A stretch of DNA of 13,053 nt, taken from an uncultured Ruminococcus sp. Lineage in GTDB: Bacteria; Bacillota; Clostridia; Oscillospirales; Ruminococcaceae. The stretch lies in contig UQAR01000059.1 in the NCBI GenBank assembly GCA_900539095.1, positions 1-13,053 on the forward strand. The letters run 5' to 3'. The notes under the pieces are model-generated. The model was not told the DNA's origin and made no database searches. It saw only the letters and a program-made list of their open reading frames with translations. Both the position numbers and the translations under genes were made by a program. Shown here one piece after another: positions 7,561 to 13,053 of the stretch (position 1 is the first letter of the stretch; the number at the start of each line of letters is the position of its first letter).

Positions 7561-7589
7561 ATTATAACATTATTTTCATCTTTTAGCAA
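7561..7589 (-). promoter_or_regulatory. Sigma-A-type promoter of the pilus cluster
   Basis: On the minus strand: TTGCTA (-35, 7584-7589, four of six), a 17-base spacer, then a perfect TATAAT (7561-7566) preceded by the extended -10 TG. The predicted transcript begins near 7554 and has a 5' leader of about 80 bases before the pilC ATG. Confidence 0.8.
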
Positions 7590-7616
7590 GAGATTAAGGG
7601 GCATTTAAGTGAATTT

Positions 7617-7625
7617 TTATCCACA
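7617..7625 (+). other. Perfect match to a DnaA box
   Basis: TTATCCACA, the consensus DnaA box, lies between the membrane-protein gene and the pilC promoter. It is a single perfect copy, and no cluster of boxes suggesting an origin is seen. It may be fortuitous, or a titration/regulatory site 28 bases upstream of the pilC -35. Confidence 0.35.
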
Positions 7626-7700
7626 AAATAATCGCTGCAAATTTATCGATTTTGTACAAATAGAATAATTCAACTAACATTTTATTTGTTTATTAATATT

Positions 7701-7745
7701 TAAAGTGGGTTCACACAGTTTTTTGACTGCAAATGACCCACTTTA
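7701..7745 (-). terminator. Long inverted repeat after the membrane-protein gene, probable terminator
   Basis: A perfect 10-bp stem (7701-7710 with 7736-7745) encloses a 25-base loop that can form a second 4-bp hairpin (CAGT/ACTG). It starts 17 bases past the stop of the upstream gene and separates it from the pilC promoter, as a terminator would. No clear U-tract follows on either strand, so efficiency is doubtful. Confidence 0.5.
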
Positions 7746-7762
7746 TGTTCAAATGATACAAT

Positions 7763-8329
7763 TCAGACGTTATTATCGCCATTGTCTGCACTAAAAGATT
7801 TCACACTTCTGAGTATGACAGGGTGCTTATGGACATAGATCTTATAGGCGATGAAATAAATACAATATGACGCCAGCAGCAGCAGTCCGATACCCACGAT
7901 AACGCTTACAAGGTAGTTCATACCAAGACCCTCATTGAGCCAGATACATGGGTAATAGAGCACTTTATAAAAGACGTCGCCCTTGCCTTCCTGACTGAAA
8001 GAATCCCTGAAAATAGACGGGATAAAGTACACAAGCAGCATGAGAAGATAAACTATAGTGATATTAACCCAGCTCCAATCCTCATAGGCAGCGTGACGCT
8101 TTCCATCGTCATAGAAAAGCCTGAGAAAGAACGCCAGCATTACTGCAAAGCCTATAAACGAATCCACGTTCCCATTAGTCATAAAACTTTTGGATCCTGA
8201 CGCACCTGACGGGAAAATAGTCACAAGTGCGGGTATGAGCACCATGCCTGCAAATGCTGCAAACAGCGTAAGAACGAGCATTATTGCTATCCTTGACAAA
8301 ATATATTTCAAAAATTTTATTGGTTCCAT
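7763..8329 (-). CDS. Unrecognised four-helix integral membrane protein
   Basis: I do not recognise this 188-residue protein. It has four likely transmembrane helices (about 14-38, 55-73, 88-107 and 138-163), a basic cytoplasmic-looking N-terminus (EPIKFLKYILSR) and a polar C-terminal tail of ~25 residues ending SADNGDNNV. The loop after helix 2 is charged (YDDGKRHAAYEDW), and the loop after helix 3 holds RDSFSQEGKGD. I chose the ATG at 8329 because GGAGG (8335-8339) sits five bases upstream. An in-frame ATG at 8341 would add four residues but has no ribosome binding site and overlaps the GGAGG region. It lies 89 bases after recG with no convincing promoter between, so it may be cotranscribed with recG, and a hairpin (7701-7745) follows it. 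No catalytic or transport motif is visible; position next to the pilus cluster is not evidence of a pilus role. Confidence 0.75.
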   Translation of the reverse strand: MEPIKFLKYILSRIAIMLVLTLFAAFAGMVLIPALVTIFPSGASGSKSFMTNGNVDSFIGFAVMLAFFLRLFYDDGKRHAAYEDWSWVNITIVYLLMLLVYFIPSIFRDSFSQEGKGDVFYKVLYYPCIWLNEGLGMNYLVSVIVGIGLLLLASYCIYFIAYKIYVHKHPVILRSVKSFSADNGDNNV

Positions 8330-8370
8330 AAATGCCTCCATTTTTTGTCTCTTTCTATAAAGCTTTTTAA

Positions 8371-8412
8371 CTTTACATATCGTTTTGCCGTGTAAAGCTA
8401 TATGTCTTTACA
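8371..8412. repeat. Three copies of a 7-bp inverted motif forming alternative hairpins
   Basis: CTTTACA at 8371-8377 and 8406-8412 and its complement TGTAAAG at 8391-8397 allow two mutually exclusive 7-bp stems (loops of 13 and 8 bases). The outer copies are part of a 10-bp direct repeat, CTTTACATAT. This lies between recG and the membrane-protein gene. No U-tract follows on the minus strand, so it is not a standard terminator. Confidence 0.5.
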
Positions 8413-8418
8413 TATTTC

Positions 8419-10455
8419 TTAATTATCTGACATAGAATTATCAAATAATTTTTCCACAAGTTCTTTTAGATAGATGTTCTCTGTATGTTCAAGCATAGGG
8501 TCTGTGCTTATTATCAGCTGTGCAGCCTCCTGTGCTTTTCTAAGGATATCCATATCCTGCGACATATCTGCTATTTTTAGTGCAGGCAGACCGTGCTGTC
8601 GGCTGCCGAAGAAGTCGCCCGGTCCTCTCAGCTTGAGATCCTCTTCGGATATTTTAAATCCGTCATTTGTTTTGCTGAGTATCTTGAGCCTTTTGACGGT
8701 TTCCTCGTTCACATTGTCGGTGATAAGGATACAGCTTGATTTGTATTTTCCTCTTCCCACACGGCCACGAAGCTGGTGCAGCTGTGACAGTCCGAACCTA
8801 TCTGCATTTTCTATCACCATTATAGCTGCGTTTGGTACGTCCACGCCGACTTCCACGACGGTGGTAGATACAAGCAGGTCTATTTTATGCTCCTTGAAAT
8901 CGCTCATGACCTGTTCTTTCTGAGCACCGTTCATTCTGCCATGGAGAAGTCCCACTGTGTAATCCTTGAAAGTGCCCTGCGACAGCTTTTTTGCATAGGA
9001 CTTTACGTCCTGCAAATCCATATCGCTTTCCTCTATCATAGGACAGACGATATATCCCTGTCTGCCCTCGTCAAGATACTTTTTCACATAATTGAAAGCA
9101 CGTTCACGAAGTTTGCCTGTAACGGCATAGGTATCTACCGGCTGTCTGCCCTTTGGGAGTTCGTTGAGGACTGATATATCAAGGTCGCCGTATATCATCA
9201 ATGCGAGAGTTCTCGGGATAGGAGTTGCTGACATAACAAGCTTATGAGGATTTTCACCCTTTGATGCAAGGGCTGCACGCTGTTCAACGCCGAAACGATG
9301 CTGCTCGTCTGTTATGACAAGAGCAAGTCTTTGGAATTTTGTTGTTTGCTGGACAAGTGCATGAGTGCCCACGGCAACGGAATACTCGCCGTTTTCAAGA
9401 CCGTCTTTAACTGACTTTTTCTGTTTTGCGGTCATAGAGCCTGTGAGCAGTGCCACCTTTACGCCTAGCGGTTCGAGAAAGCCTTTGAGTGTCTCGTAAT
9501 GCTGCTCGGCAAGGATCTCTGTAGGAGCCATTAGTGCAGTCTGGCAGCCGTTTTTATACACAAAATACGCTGCACCTGCTGCCACGGCGGTCTTGCCCGA
9601 ACCTACGTCACCTTGAACAAGGCGGTTCATGGGCTGCTCTTTCTGCATATCGCCGACACAATCCTCTATTGCACAACGCTGACTGTTTGTAAGAGTGAAC
9701 GGAAGTGCGTTATAGAAGTTATCCATATCCTGCGGTTTCAAAACGCAGCCGCTTTTTTCACGACTTCTGCTCTTCATAAGCTGCATACCAAGCTGCAAGA
9801 CTAGCAATTCGTCAAACACAAGGCGATTTTTTGCAAGCTGACAGGTGTGCATATCCTTTGGAAAATGGATATTTTCAAGGGCATATTCCAGTGAGCAGAA
9901 ATTATATTTCTGCATTATCCCCTTTGGAAGAGGTTCATAGATATTCTTATTGAAAACGCTCAGTGCTAATCTGACCGTTTTTCTAAGCATCTGCTGACTC
10001 AGACCCTCTGTAAGGTGATACAGCGGTTGTATCTTGTCCTCCGTATCCGCAGGCAGTATCACGGGAGAATTTATTTCTTTTCTCACAAGGTTGCCTGTTA
10101 TCCTGCCGCAGAGGTAATACTCTTTATCAACTTCCAGCTGTCTATACATATACTCGCTGTTATAAATAACTATCACGAGGTCGGTGACGTCATCGGTAAA
10201 AATCACCTTAAAAACAGACAGACCCTTTCTTATGCGTGCCTCAGGAAGTTTTTTCACTACCCTGCCCTTTACAATGCACGGTTCATCTGTTGGTGCGTCG
10301 GCTATGGGCACGGGGGAGGTATAGTCAATATAACTTCTTGGATAATGACAAAGCAGGTCATATACTGTCTTTACGCCTAATTTCTCATAACATTCGGCAC
10401 GTTTTTCGCCGACGCCTTTTAAATATTCTATAGGCTTTTCAAGATCCTTGAGCAT
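8419..10455 (-). CDS. recG: ATP-dependent DNA helicase RecG
   Basis: 678-residue branch-migration helicase that binds three- and four-way DNA junctions and remodels stalled replication forks in the cytoplasm. Domains in order: an N-terminal helical segment with LKGVGEKRAECYEKLG (helix-hairpin-helix-like), an OB-fold wedge domain (about 55-150), and two superfamily 2 helicase domains. Motifs seen: Walker A GDVGSGKT (282-289), APTEILAEQH (310-319), Walker B DEQHRFG (383-389), motif III SATPIPRT (409-416), LLHGRM (503-508), TTVVEVGVDVP (531-541) and motif VI QLRGRVGRG (561-569). DEQH rather than DEAH is normal for RecG. Length is typical (~670-690) and nothing is missing. Start ATG at 10455 has AGGAGG (10464-10469) eight bases upstream. 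It has its own promoter at 10518-10546 and sits behind the rbr terminator, so it is regulated separately from rbr. Confidence 0.98.
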   Translation of the reverse strand: MLKDLEKPIEYLKGVGEKRAECYEKLGVKTVYDLLCHYPRSYIDYTSPVPIADAPTDEPCIVKGRVVKKLPEARIRKGLSVFKVIFTDDVTDLVIVIYNSEYMYRQLEVDKEYYLCGRITGNLVRKEINSPVILPADTEDKIQPLYHLTEGLSQQMLRKTVRLALSVFNKNIYEPLPKGIMQKYNFCSLEYALENIHFPKDMHTCQLAKNRLVFDELLVLQLGMQLMKSRSREKSGCVLKPQDMDNFYNALPFTLTNSQRCAIEDCVGDMQKEQPMNRLVQGDVGSGKTAVAAGAAYFVYKNGCQTALMAPTEILAEQHYETLKGFLEPLGVKVALLTGSMTAKQKKSVKDGLENGEYSVAVGTHALVQQTTKFQRLALVITDEQHRFGVEQRAALASKGENPHKLVMSATPIPRTLALMIYGDLDISVLNELPKGRQPVDTYAVTGKLRERAFNYVKKYLDEGRQGYIVCPMIEESDMDLQDVKSYAKKLSQGTFKDYTVGLLHGRMNGAQKEQVMSDFKEHKIDLLVSTTVVEVGVDVPNAAIMVIENADRFGLSQLHQLRGRVGRGKYKSSCILITDNVNEETVKRLKILSKTNDGFKISEEDLKLRGPGDFFGSRQHGLPALKIADMSQDMDILRKAQEAAQLIISTDPMLEHTENIYLKELVEKLFDNSMSDN

Positions 10456-10517
10456 AGTGACGTCCTCCTCTCTTTTATTATAGGCTCATTCCGTAATGCG
10501 ATACTGTTCCTAACACA

Positions 10518-10546
10518 ATAATAGCATATTTTATGTTATTTTTCAA
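10518..10546 (-). promoter_or_regulatory. Sigma-A-type promoter of recG
   Basis: On the minus strand: TTGAAA (10541-10546, five of six), a 17-base spacer, and TATTAT (10518-10523, five of six) with an extended -10 TG. It starts 12 bases after the rbr terminator U-tract. The expected leader is about 55 bases before the recG ATG. Confidence 0.8.
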
Positions 10547-10558
10547 GTCGCTCATACC

Positions 10559-10594
10559 AAAAAGCAGGCTGACATGCCAACACGCCAGCCTGCT
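10559..10594 (-). terminator. Intrinsic terminator of rbr
   Basis: AGCAGGCTG/CAGCCTGCT form a perfect 9-bp GC-rich stem (10563-10571 with 10586-10594) with a 14-base loop, followed on the minus strand by a U-run of five (10559-10563, the first within the stem). It lies 15 bases after the rbr stop. Confidence 0.9.
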
Positions 10595-10608
10595 CAGAAG
10601 GATCGATA

Positions 10609-11148
10609 TTAATAATTATCTGCTTTGACCTGAAAATATGACTGTGGGTGTGCACAGACAGGACATACCTCAGGAGCTTTTTTACCGATAACGATATGAC
10701 CGCAGTTTATGCACTGCCATACGCAGTCGCCGTCCTTTGAGAACACAAGGTCGCCCTCTATGTTAGCAAGAAGTTTCTTATATCTTTCCTCATGCTCTTT
10801 CTCTATCTCGCCGACTTTTTCAAACAAGACAGCGATATGCTCAAAGCCCTCTTCACGAGCCTCTTTAGCAAAGCCTGCATACATATCAGTCCACTCGTAG
10901 TTCTCACCCTCTGCGGCGTCTTTAAGATTTTCCACAGTTGAAGGGATACCGTCATGGAGCAGCTTGAACCATATTTTTGCGTGCTCCTTTTCATTTGCAG
11001 CAGTTTCCTCAAAGATATTAGCTATCTGCACATAGCCCTCTTTCTTTGCCTTGCTGGCATAATATGTATACTTATTTCTTGCTTGTGATTCACCTGCAAA
11101 TGCAGCAAGCAGGTTTGCCTCAGTTTTTGTACCTTTCAAATCAGCCAT
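10609..11148 (-). CDS. rbr: Rubrerythrin (NADH-linked peroxidase of anaerobes)
   Basis: 179-residue cytoplasmic non-haem iron protein that reduces hydrogen peroxide and protects strict anaerobes from oxygen. Residues 1-~135 are a four-helix bundle with the diiron ligands: Glu20 (AGESQARN), Glu53 and His56 (EKEH), the second EKEH at 116-119, and Glu96/Glu99 in the third helix. Residues ~142-179 are a rubredoxin-like domain with a mononuclear iron site, Cys146/Cys149 (CINCGH) and Cys162/Cys165 (CPVCAH). Length and order are those of classical rubrerythrin, with the rubredoxin domain C-terminal and both centres intact. Start ATG at 11148 has AAAGGAG (11157-11163) eight bases upstream. The gene is a single transcription unit: near-consensus promoter at 11196-11223, terminator at 10559-10594. 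A PerR-like palindrome overlaps the -10, which fits peroxide induction, though AT-richness makes that match weak. Confidence 0.97.
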   Translation of the reverse strand: MADLKGTKTEANLLAAFAGESQARNKYTYYASKAKKEGYVQIANIFEETAANEKEHAKIWFKLLHDGIPSTVENLKDAAEGENYEWTDMYAGFAKEAREEGFEHIAVLFEKVGEIEKEHEERYKKLLANIEGDLVFSKDGDCVWQCINCGHIVIGKKAPEVCPVCAHPQSYFQVKADNY

Positions 11149-11187
11149 TGTTTTTTCTCCTTTATTATAAGATCAATACCAAAGTAT

Positions 11188-11202
11188 TTATATATATTAT
11201 AC
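11188..11202 (-). promoter_or_regulatory. Possible PerR-like box over the rbr promoter
   Basis: The 15 bases overlapping the rbr -10 (GTATAAT-A-TATATAA on the minus strand) match the 7-1-7 PerR consensus TTATAATnATTATAA at 11 of 14 palindrome positions. PerR control of rubrerythrin is known in clostridia. The base composition makes such matches easy to find, so this is tentative. Confidence 0.35.
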
Positions 11203-11223
11203 CATATCACAAGCAAATGTCAA
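11196..11223 (-). promoter_or_regulatory. Near-consensus sigma-A promoter of rbr
   Basis: On the minus strand: TTGACA (11218-11223, perfect), a 16-base spacer, TATAAT (11196-11201, perfect) and an extended -10 TG. It is the best promoter in the window and implies very strong expression unless repressed. The transcript starts near 11189, giving a leader of about 40 bases. Confidence 0.93.
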
Positions 11224-11255
11224 CAGTATTTCGTTTAAAACGCATAAAACAATAC

Positions 11256-11289
11256 AAAAAACAGGACAAGCAAAAATATGCCTGTCCTG
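11256..11289 (-). terminator. Intrinsic terminator of pyrG
   Basis: A 10-bp stem (11262-11271 with 11280-11289) with an 8-base loop, then a U-run of six (11256-11261) on the minus strand. One pair is a mismatch on the plus strand but a G-U pair in minus-strand RNA, which fixes the direction. It starts 11 bases after the pyrG stop. Confidence 0.92.
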
Positions 11290-11300
11290 CAAAAATTCGA

Positions 11301-12929
11301 TTATTCTTTTTCGCCAAATTCAGAATACTCAACAGACGCTCTGATGAAATCTCTGAACAGAGGGTGTGCCCTGTTTGGTCTTGACTTGAACTCTGGGTGG
11401 AACTGAACACCTACGAACCATGGGTGAACGTCCTTTGGAAGTTCAACTATCTCAACAAGCTTTTCGTCAGGTGAAAGACCAGCAAGCATAAGACCCTTGT
11501 CTTCAAGGAGCTTTCTGTACTCGTTGTTGAATTCCCAACGGTGACGGTGACGCTCACGGATAAGGTTCTGCGGTGCTGAATAGATATCAGCACATCTTGA
11601 ATCATCTGAAAGCTTACAAGGATAAAGGCCAAGACGCATCGTGCCGCCCTTTTCTGTGATATCCTTCTGTGAATCCATAATGTCTATAACAGGATACGGA
11701 GTGTCGCCGAACTCTGATGAATTTGCACCCTCAAGTCCTGCAACGTGTCTTGCGAACTCGACAACTGACATCTGCATACCAAGGCAGATACCGAACATTG
11801 GTATCTTATGCTCTCTTGCATATTTGATAGCCTCTATCATGCCCTCGATACCTCTGTCGCCAAAGCCGCCGGGAACGATTATACCGTCACAGCCATGGAG
11901 CATTTCAGCGACAGTGTTCTCATTGATATTCTCTGACTGTATCCACCTGATATCAACGTCTGCACTGTTTTCAAAACCGCCGTGGCGAAGTGCCTCGGCA
12001 ACTGAAAGATATGCGTCCTCAAGTTCAACATACTTACCAACAAGTCCGATAGTTACCTTCTTGTTGCAGCTGTGGACTCTGCCTATCATTTCCTGCCACT
12101 CTCTCAGATCAGGCTGTCTGCACTCAAGTTTCAGGTGGTGACACACAACGTCTGCAAGTCCCTCTTTTTCCAGCCACAGTGGTACTTCATAAAGTGAAGG
12201 TGCTGTGAGGTTCTGGATAACGTCCTCTGCTCTTACGTTACAGAAAAGACCTATCTTCTGTTTCATATCCTCAGGAATCTCCATTTCAGAACGGAGAACA
12301 AGGATATTAGGCTGGATGCCTATAGAAAGCAGTTCCTTTACGGAATGCTGTGTAGGCTTTGATTTAAGCTCCTTAGAGCCTGAGATGTATGGCAGCAGGC
12401 AAACGTGGATAAACACGGAGTTCTCTCTGCCAAGTTCGATAGACGCCTGTCTGATAGCCTCAAGGAACGGTGTTGACTCGATATCACCGACTGTTCCGCC
12501 TATCTCTGTGATAACTATATCTGTATTTGTAGATTTGCCTACTCTGTAAAGACGATCCTTTATCTCGTTTGTGATGTGAGGAACGACCTGAACTGTACCG
12601 CCGAGGTAATCTCCTCTTCTCTCCTTATTAAGAACTGTCCAATAGATCTTGCCTGTGGTAACATTTGAGTTGATAGAAAGGTTCTCGTCGATAAATCTCT
12701 CATAGTGACCAAGGTCAAGGTCAGTTTCCGCACCGTCATCTGTAACGAATACTTCGCCGTGCTGATAAGGTGACATTGTGCCCGGATCGACATTTATATA
12801 CGGGTCAAATTTCTGAATGGTAACGCTGTAGCCCCTTGCTTTGAGCAATCTTCCCAGTGACGCAGCAGTTATACCCTTGCCAAGACCTGAAACAACACCG
12901 CCTGTTACAAAGACATATTTTGTAGGCAT
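11301..12929 (-). CDS. pyrG: CTP synthase
   Basis: 542-residue cytoplasmic enzyme that makes CTP from UTP, ATP and glutamine, the last step of pyrimidine nucleotide synthesis. The N-terminal synthetase domain (about 1-268) has the P-loop GGVVSGLGKG (10-19, Lys18), Asp72 and Glu142 for magnesium (DLDLGHYE, TEIGGTVGDIES), and the GTMSPYQHGE segment. The C-terminal class I glutamine amidotransferase domain (about 292-535) has the oxyanion strand PGGFGDRG (353-360), nucleophile Cys382 in GICLGMQ, and the catalytic His511/Glu513 in FHPEF. All key residues are present and the length is typical (535-545). I start at the ATG at 12929, which gives the conserved MPTKYVFVTGG opening and has GGAGG (12939-12943) nine bases upstream; an in-frame start at 12965 would add 12 unconserved residues. 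A terminator-like hairpin sits 44 bases upstream, and a clear terminator follows. Confidence 0.99.
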   Translation of the reverse strand: MPTKYVFVTGGVVSGLGKGITAASLGRLLKARGYSVTIQKFDPYINVDPGTMSPYQHGEVFVTDDGAETDLDLGHYERFIDENLSINSNVTTGKIYWTVLNKERRGDYLGGTVQVVPHITNEIKDRLYRVGKSTNTDIVITEIGGTVGDIESTPFLEAIRQASIELGRENSVFIHVCLLPYISGSKELKSKPTQHSVKELLSIGIQPNILVLRSEMEIPEDMKQKIGLFCNVRAEDVIQNLTAPSLYEVPLWLEKEGLADVVCHHLKLECRQPDLREWQEMIGRVHSCNKKVTIGLVGKYVELEDAYLSVAEALRHGGFENSADVDIRWIQSENINENTVAEMLHGCDGIIVPGGFGDRGIEGMIEAIKYAREHKIPMFGICLGMQMSVVEFARHVAGLEGANSSEFGDTPYPVIDIMDSQKDITEKGGTMRLGLYPCKLSDDSRCADIYSAPQNLIRERHRHRWEFNNEYRKLLEDKGLMLAGLSPDEKLVEIVELPKDVHPWFVGVQFHPEFKSRPNRAHPLFRDFIRASVEYSEFGEKE

Positions 12930-12963
12930 ATCATTTTTCCTCCATATATCAAAAATAAAACAC

Positions 12964-13001
12964 AAAAAAATCAGGTGAGATCATGTGGACATAACTCACC
13001 T
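12964..13001 (-). terminator. Terminator-like hairpin in the pyrG leader (possible attenuator)
   Basis: A perfect 7-bp stem AGGTGAG/CTCACCT (12973-12979 with 12995-13001), a 15-base loop that can add a 3-bp ATG/CAT helix, then GA and seven U on the minus strand (12964-12970). Only about 35 bases separate it from the pyrG ATG, too few for a promoter plus ribosome binding site. Transcription of pyrG therefore probably passes through it. It could be an attenuator, or the terminator of the gene beyond the contig edge. Confidence 0.7.
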
Positions 13002-13017
13002 TTTCGCTCTTATTAAT

Positions 13018-13023
13018 ATCATA
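13018..13023 (-). promoter_or_regulatory. Possible -10 element upstream of the pyrG hairpin
   Basis: TATGAT on the minus strand matches TATAAT in five of six. The matching -35 would lie under the adapter and cannot be seen. If real, the transcript starts near 13010, before the hairpin, making that hairpin part of the pyrG leader. Confidence 0.25.
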
Positions 13024-13025
13024 AC

Positions 13026-13053
13026 CTGTCTCTTATACACATCTCCGAGCCCA
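13026..13053 (-). other. Nextera i7-side sequencing adapter left on contig end
   Basis: Not genomic. Positions 13026-13044 are the inverted 19-bp Tn5 mosaic end and 13045-13053 the start of the read-2 primer segment, as in reads that run through a short Nextera insert. Genuine sequence ends at 13025. Confidence 0.97.

Larger units (their letters stand above)
7507..7658 (+). repeat. Pair of ATTTTGTACA repeats flanking the pilC promoter
   Basis: The exact 10-mer ATTTTGTACA occurs at 7507-7516 (pilC 5' UTR) and 7649-7658 (about 60 bases upstream of the -35). The upstream copy extends to the palindrome TTTGTACAAA (7651-7660), and both carry the TGTACA core. They bracket the promoter as an operator pair would. 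The region is AT-rich, and no regulator can be named. Confidence 0.4.

Noticed and set aside
7497..7762. Replication origin in the AT-rich stretch before pilC
   Set aside because: Only one perfect DnaA box is present, and neither dnaA nor dnaN is nearby.
8327..8341. ATG at 8341 as the start of the membrane protein
   Set aside because: No ribosome binding site precedes it, whereas GGAGG sits five bases before the ATG at 8329.
8474..8923. 149-residue plus-strand ORF and other plus-strand ORFs (e.g. 11641-12141, 10015-10380, 12205-12549)
   Set aside because: They lie entirely or mostly antisense to recG, pyrG and other genes with full sets of conserved motifs, and lack recognisable domains. 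They are shadows of the real coding frames.
12930..12965. Start of pyrG at 12965
   Set aside because: The extra 12 residues are not part of the conserved CTP synthase N-terminus, and the ribosome binding site lies between this start and the ATG at 12929.
12964..13025. Bacillus-type poly-G attenuation of pyrG
   Set aside because: No GGGC initiation sequence or C/U-rich terminator arm is visible; only the hairpin itself is supported.
1..13053. Composite Tn5-like transposon flanked by inverted 19-bp mosaic ends
   Set aside because: The mosaic ends are joined to Illumina primer and index sequence at both edges, there is no transposase, and the content is housekeeping genes. It is library adapter.
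1..13053. CRISPR array, tRNA, rRNA, prophage or toxin-antitoxin genes
   Set aside because: No regularly spaced repeats, no cloverleaf or rRNA segments, and no phage or toxin-like proteins were found on either strand.

Overview
The window is a single contig from a low-GC Gram-positive anaerobe, most likely a gut or rumen clostridium of the Ruminococcaceae (Ruminococcus-like). The indications are TTGACA/TATAAT promoters with extended TG -10 elements, strong AGGAGG ribosome binding sites, intrinsic terminators, a rubrerythrin for oxygen/peroxide defence, and a Gram-positive type IV pilus (T4P) cluster. The genus is inferred from gene style, not from a database match. All ten genes lie on the minus strand, so transcription runs from the right edge to the left.

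Both contig ends are not genomic. Positions 1-46 are an Illumina Nextera i7-side adapter (P7 remnant, an 8-base index, and the 19-bp Tn5 mosaic end). Positions 13026-13053 are the same adapter inverted. The left adapter is read into the last pilin ORF and gives it a false C-terminus; genuine sequence is 47-13025.

Right half, housekeeping genes: pyrG (CTP synthase, 11301-12929) with a terminator-like hairpin in its leader and a clear terminator behind it; rbr (rubrerythrin, 10609-11148) with its own near-consensus promoter, a possible PerR-like box and a terminator; recG (branch-migration helicase, 8419-10455) with its own promoter; then an unrecognised four-helix membrane protein (7763-8329).

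Left half, T4P / type II secretion-like assembly cluster, starting from a strong promoter at 7561-7589: pilC (platform protein), a fused PilM-PilN protein, pilO, a 735-residue PilX/GspK-like protein with a beta-helical body and no Glu at +5, and two class III-signal prepilins, the last cut by the contig end. The platform protein would sit under the fibre, PilM-PilN with PilO would form the alignment complex linking cytoplasm to the outside, and the three pilin-like proteins would form or prime the fibre tip. The extension ATPase (PilB), retraction ATPase (PilT), prepilin peptidase (PilD) and an obvious major pilin are not in the window. Strong RNA hairpins occupy the two large gaps inside this cluster (6211-6250 and 3940-3973), separating platform, alignment and fibre modules.
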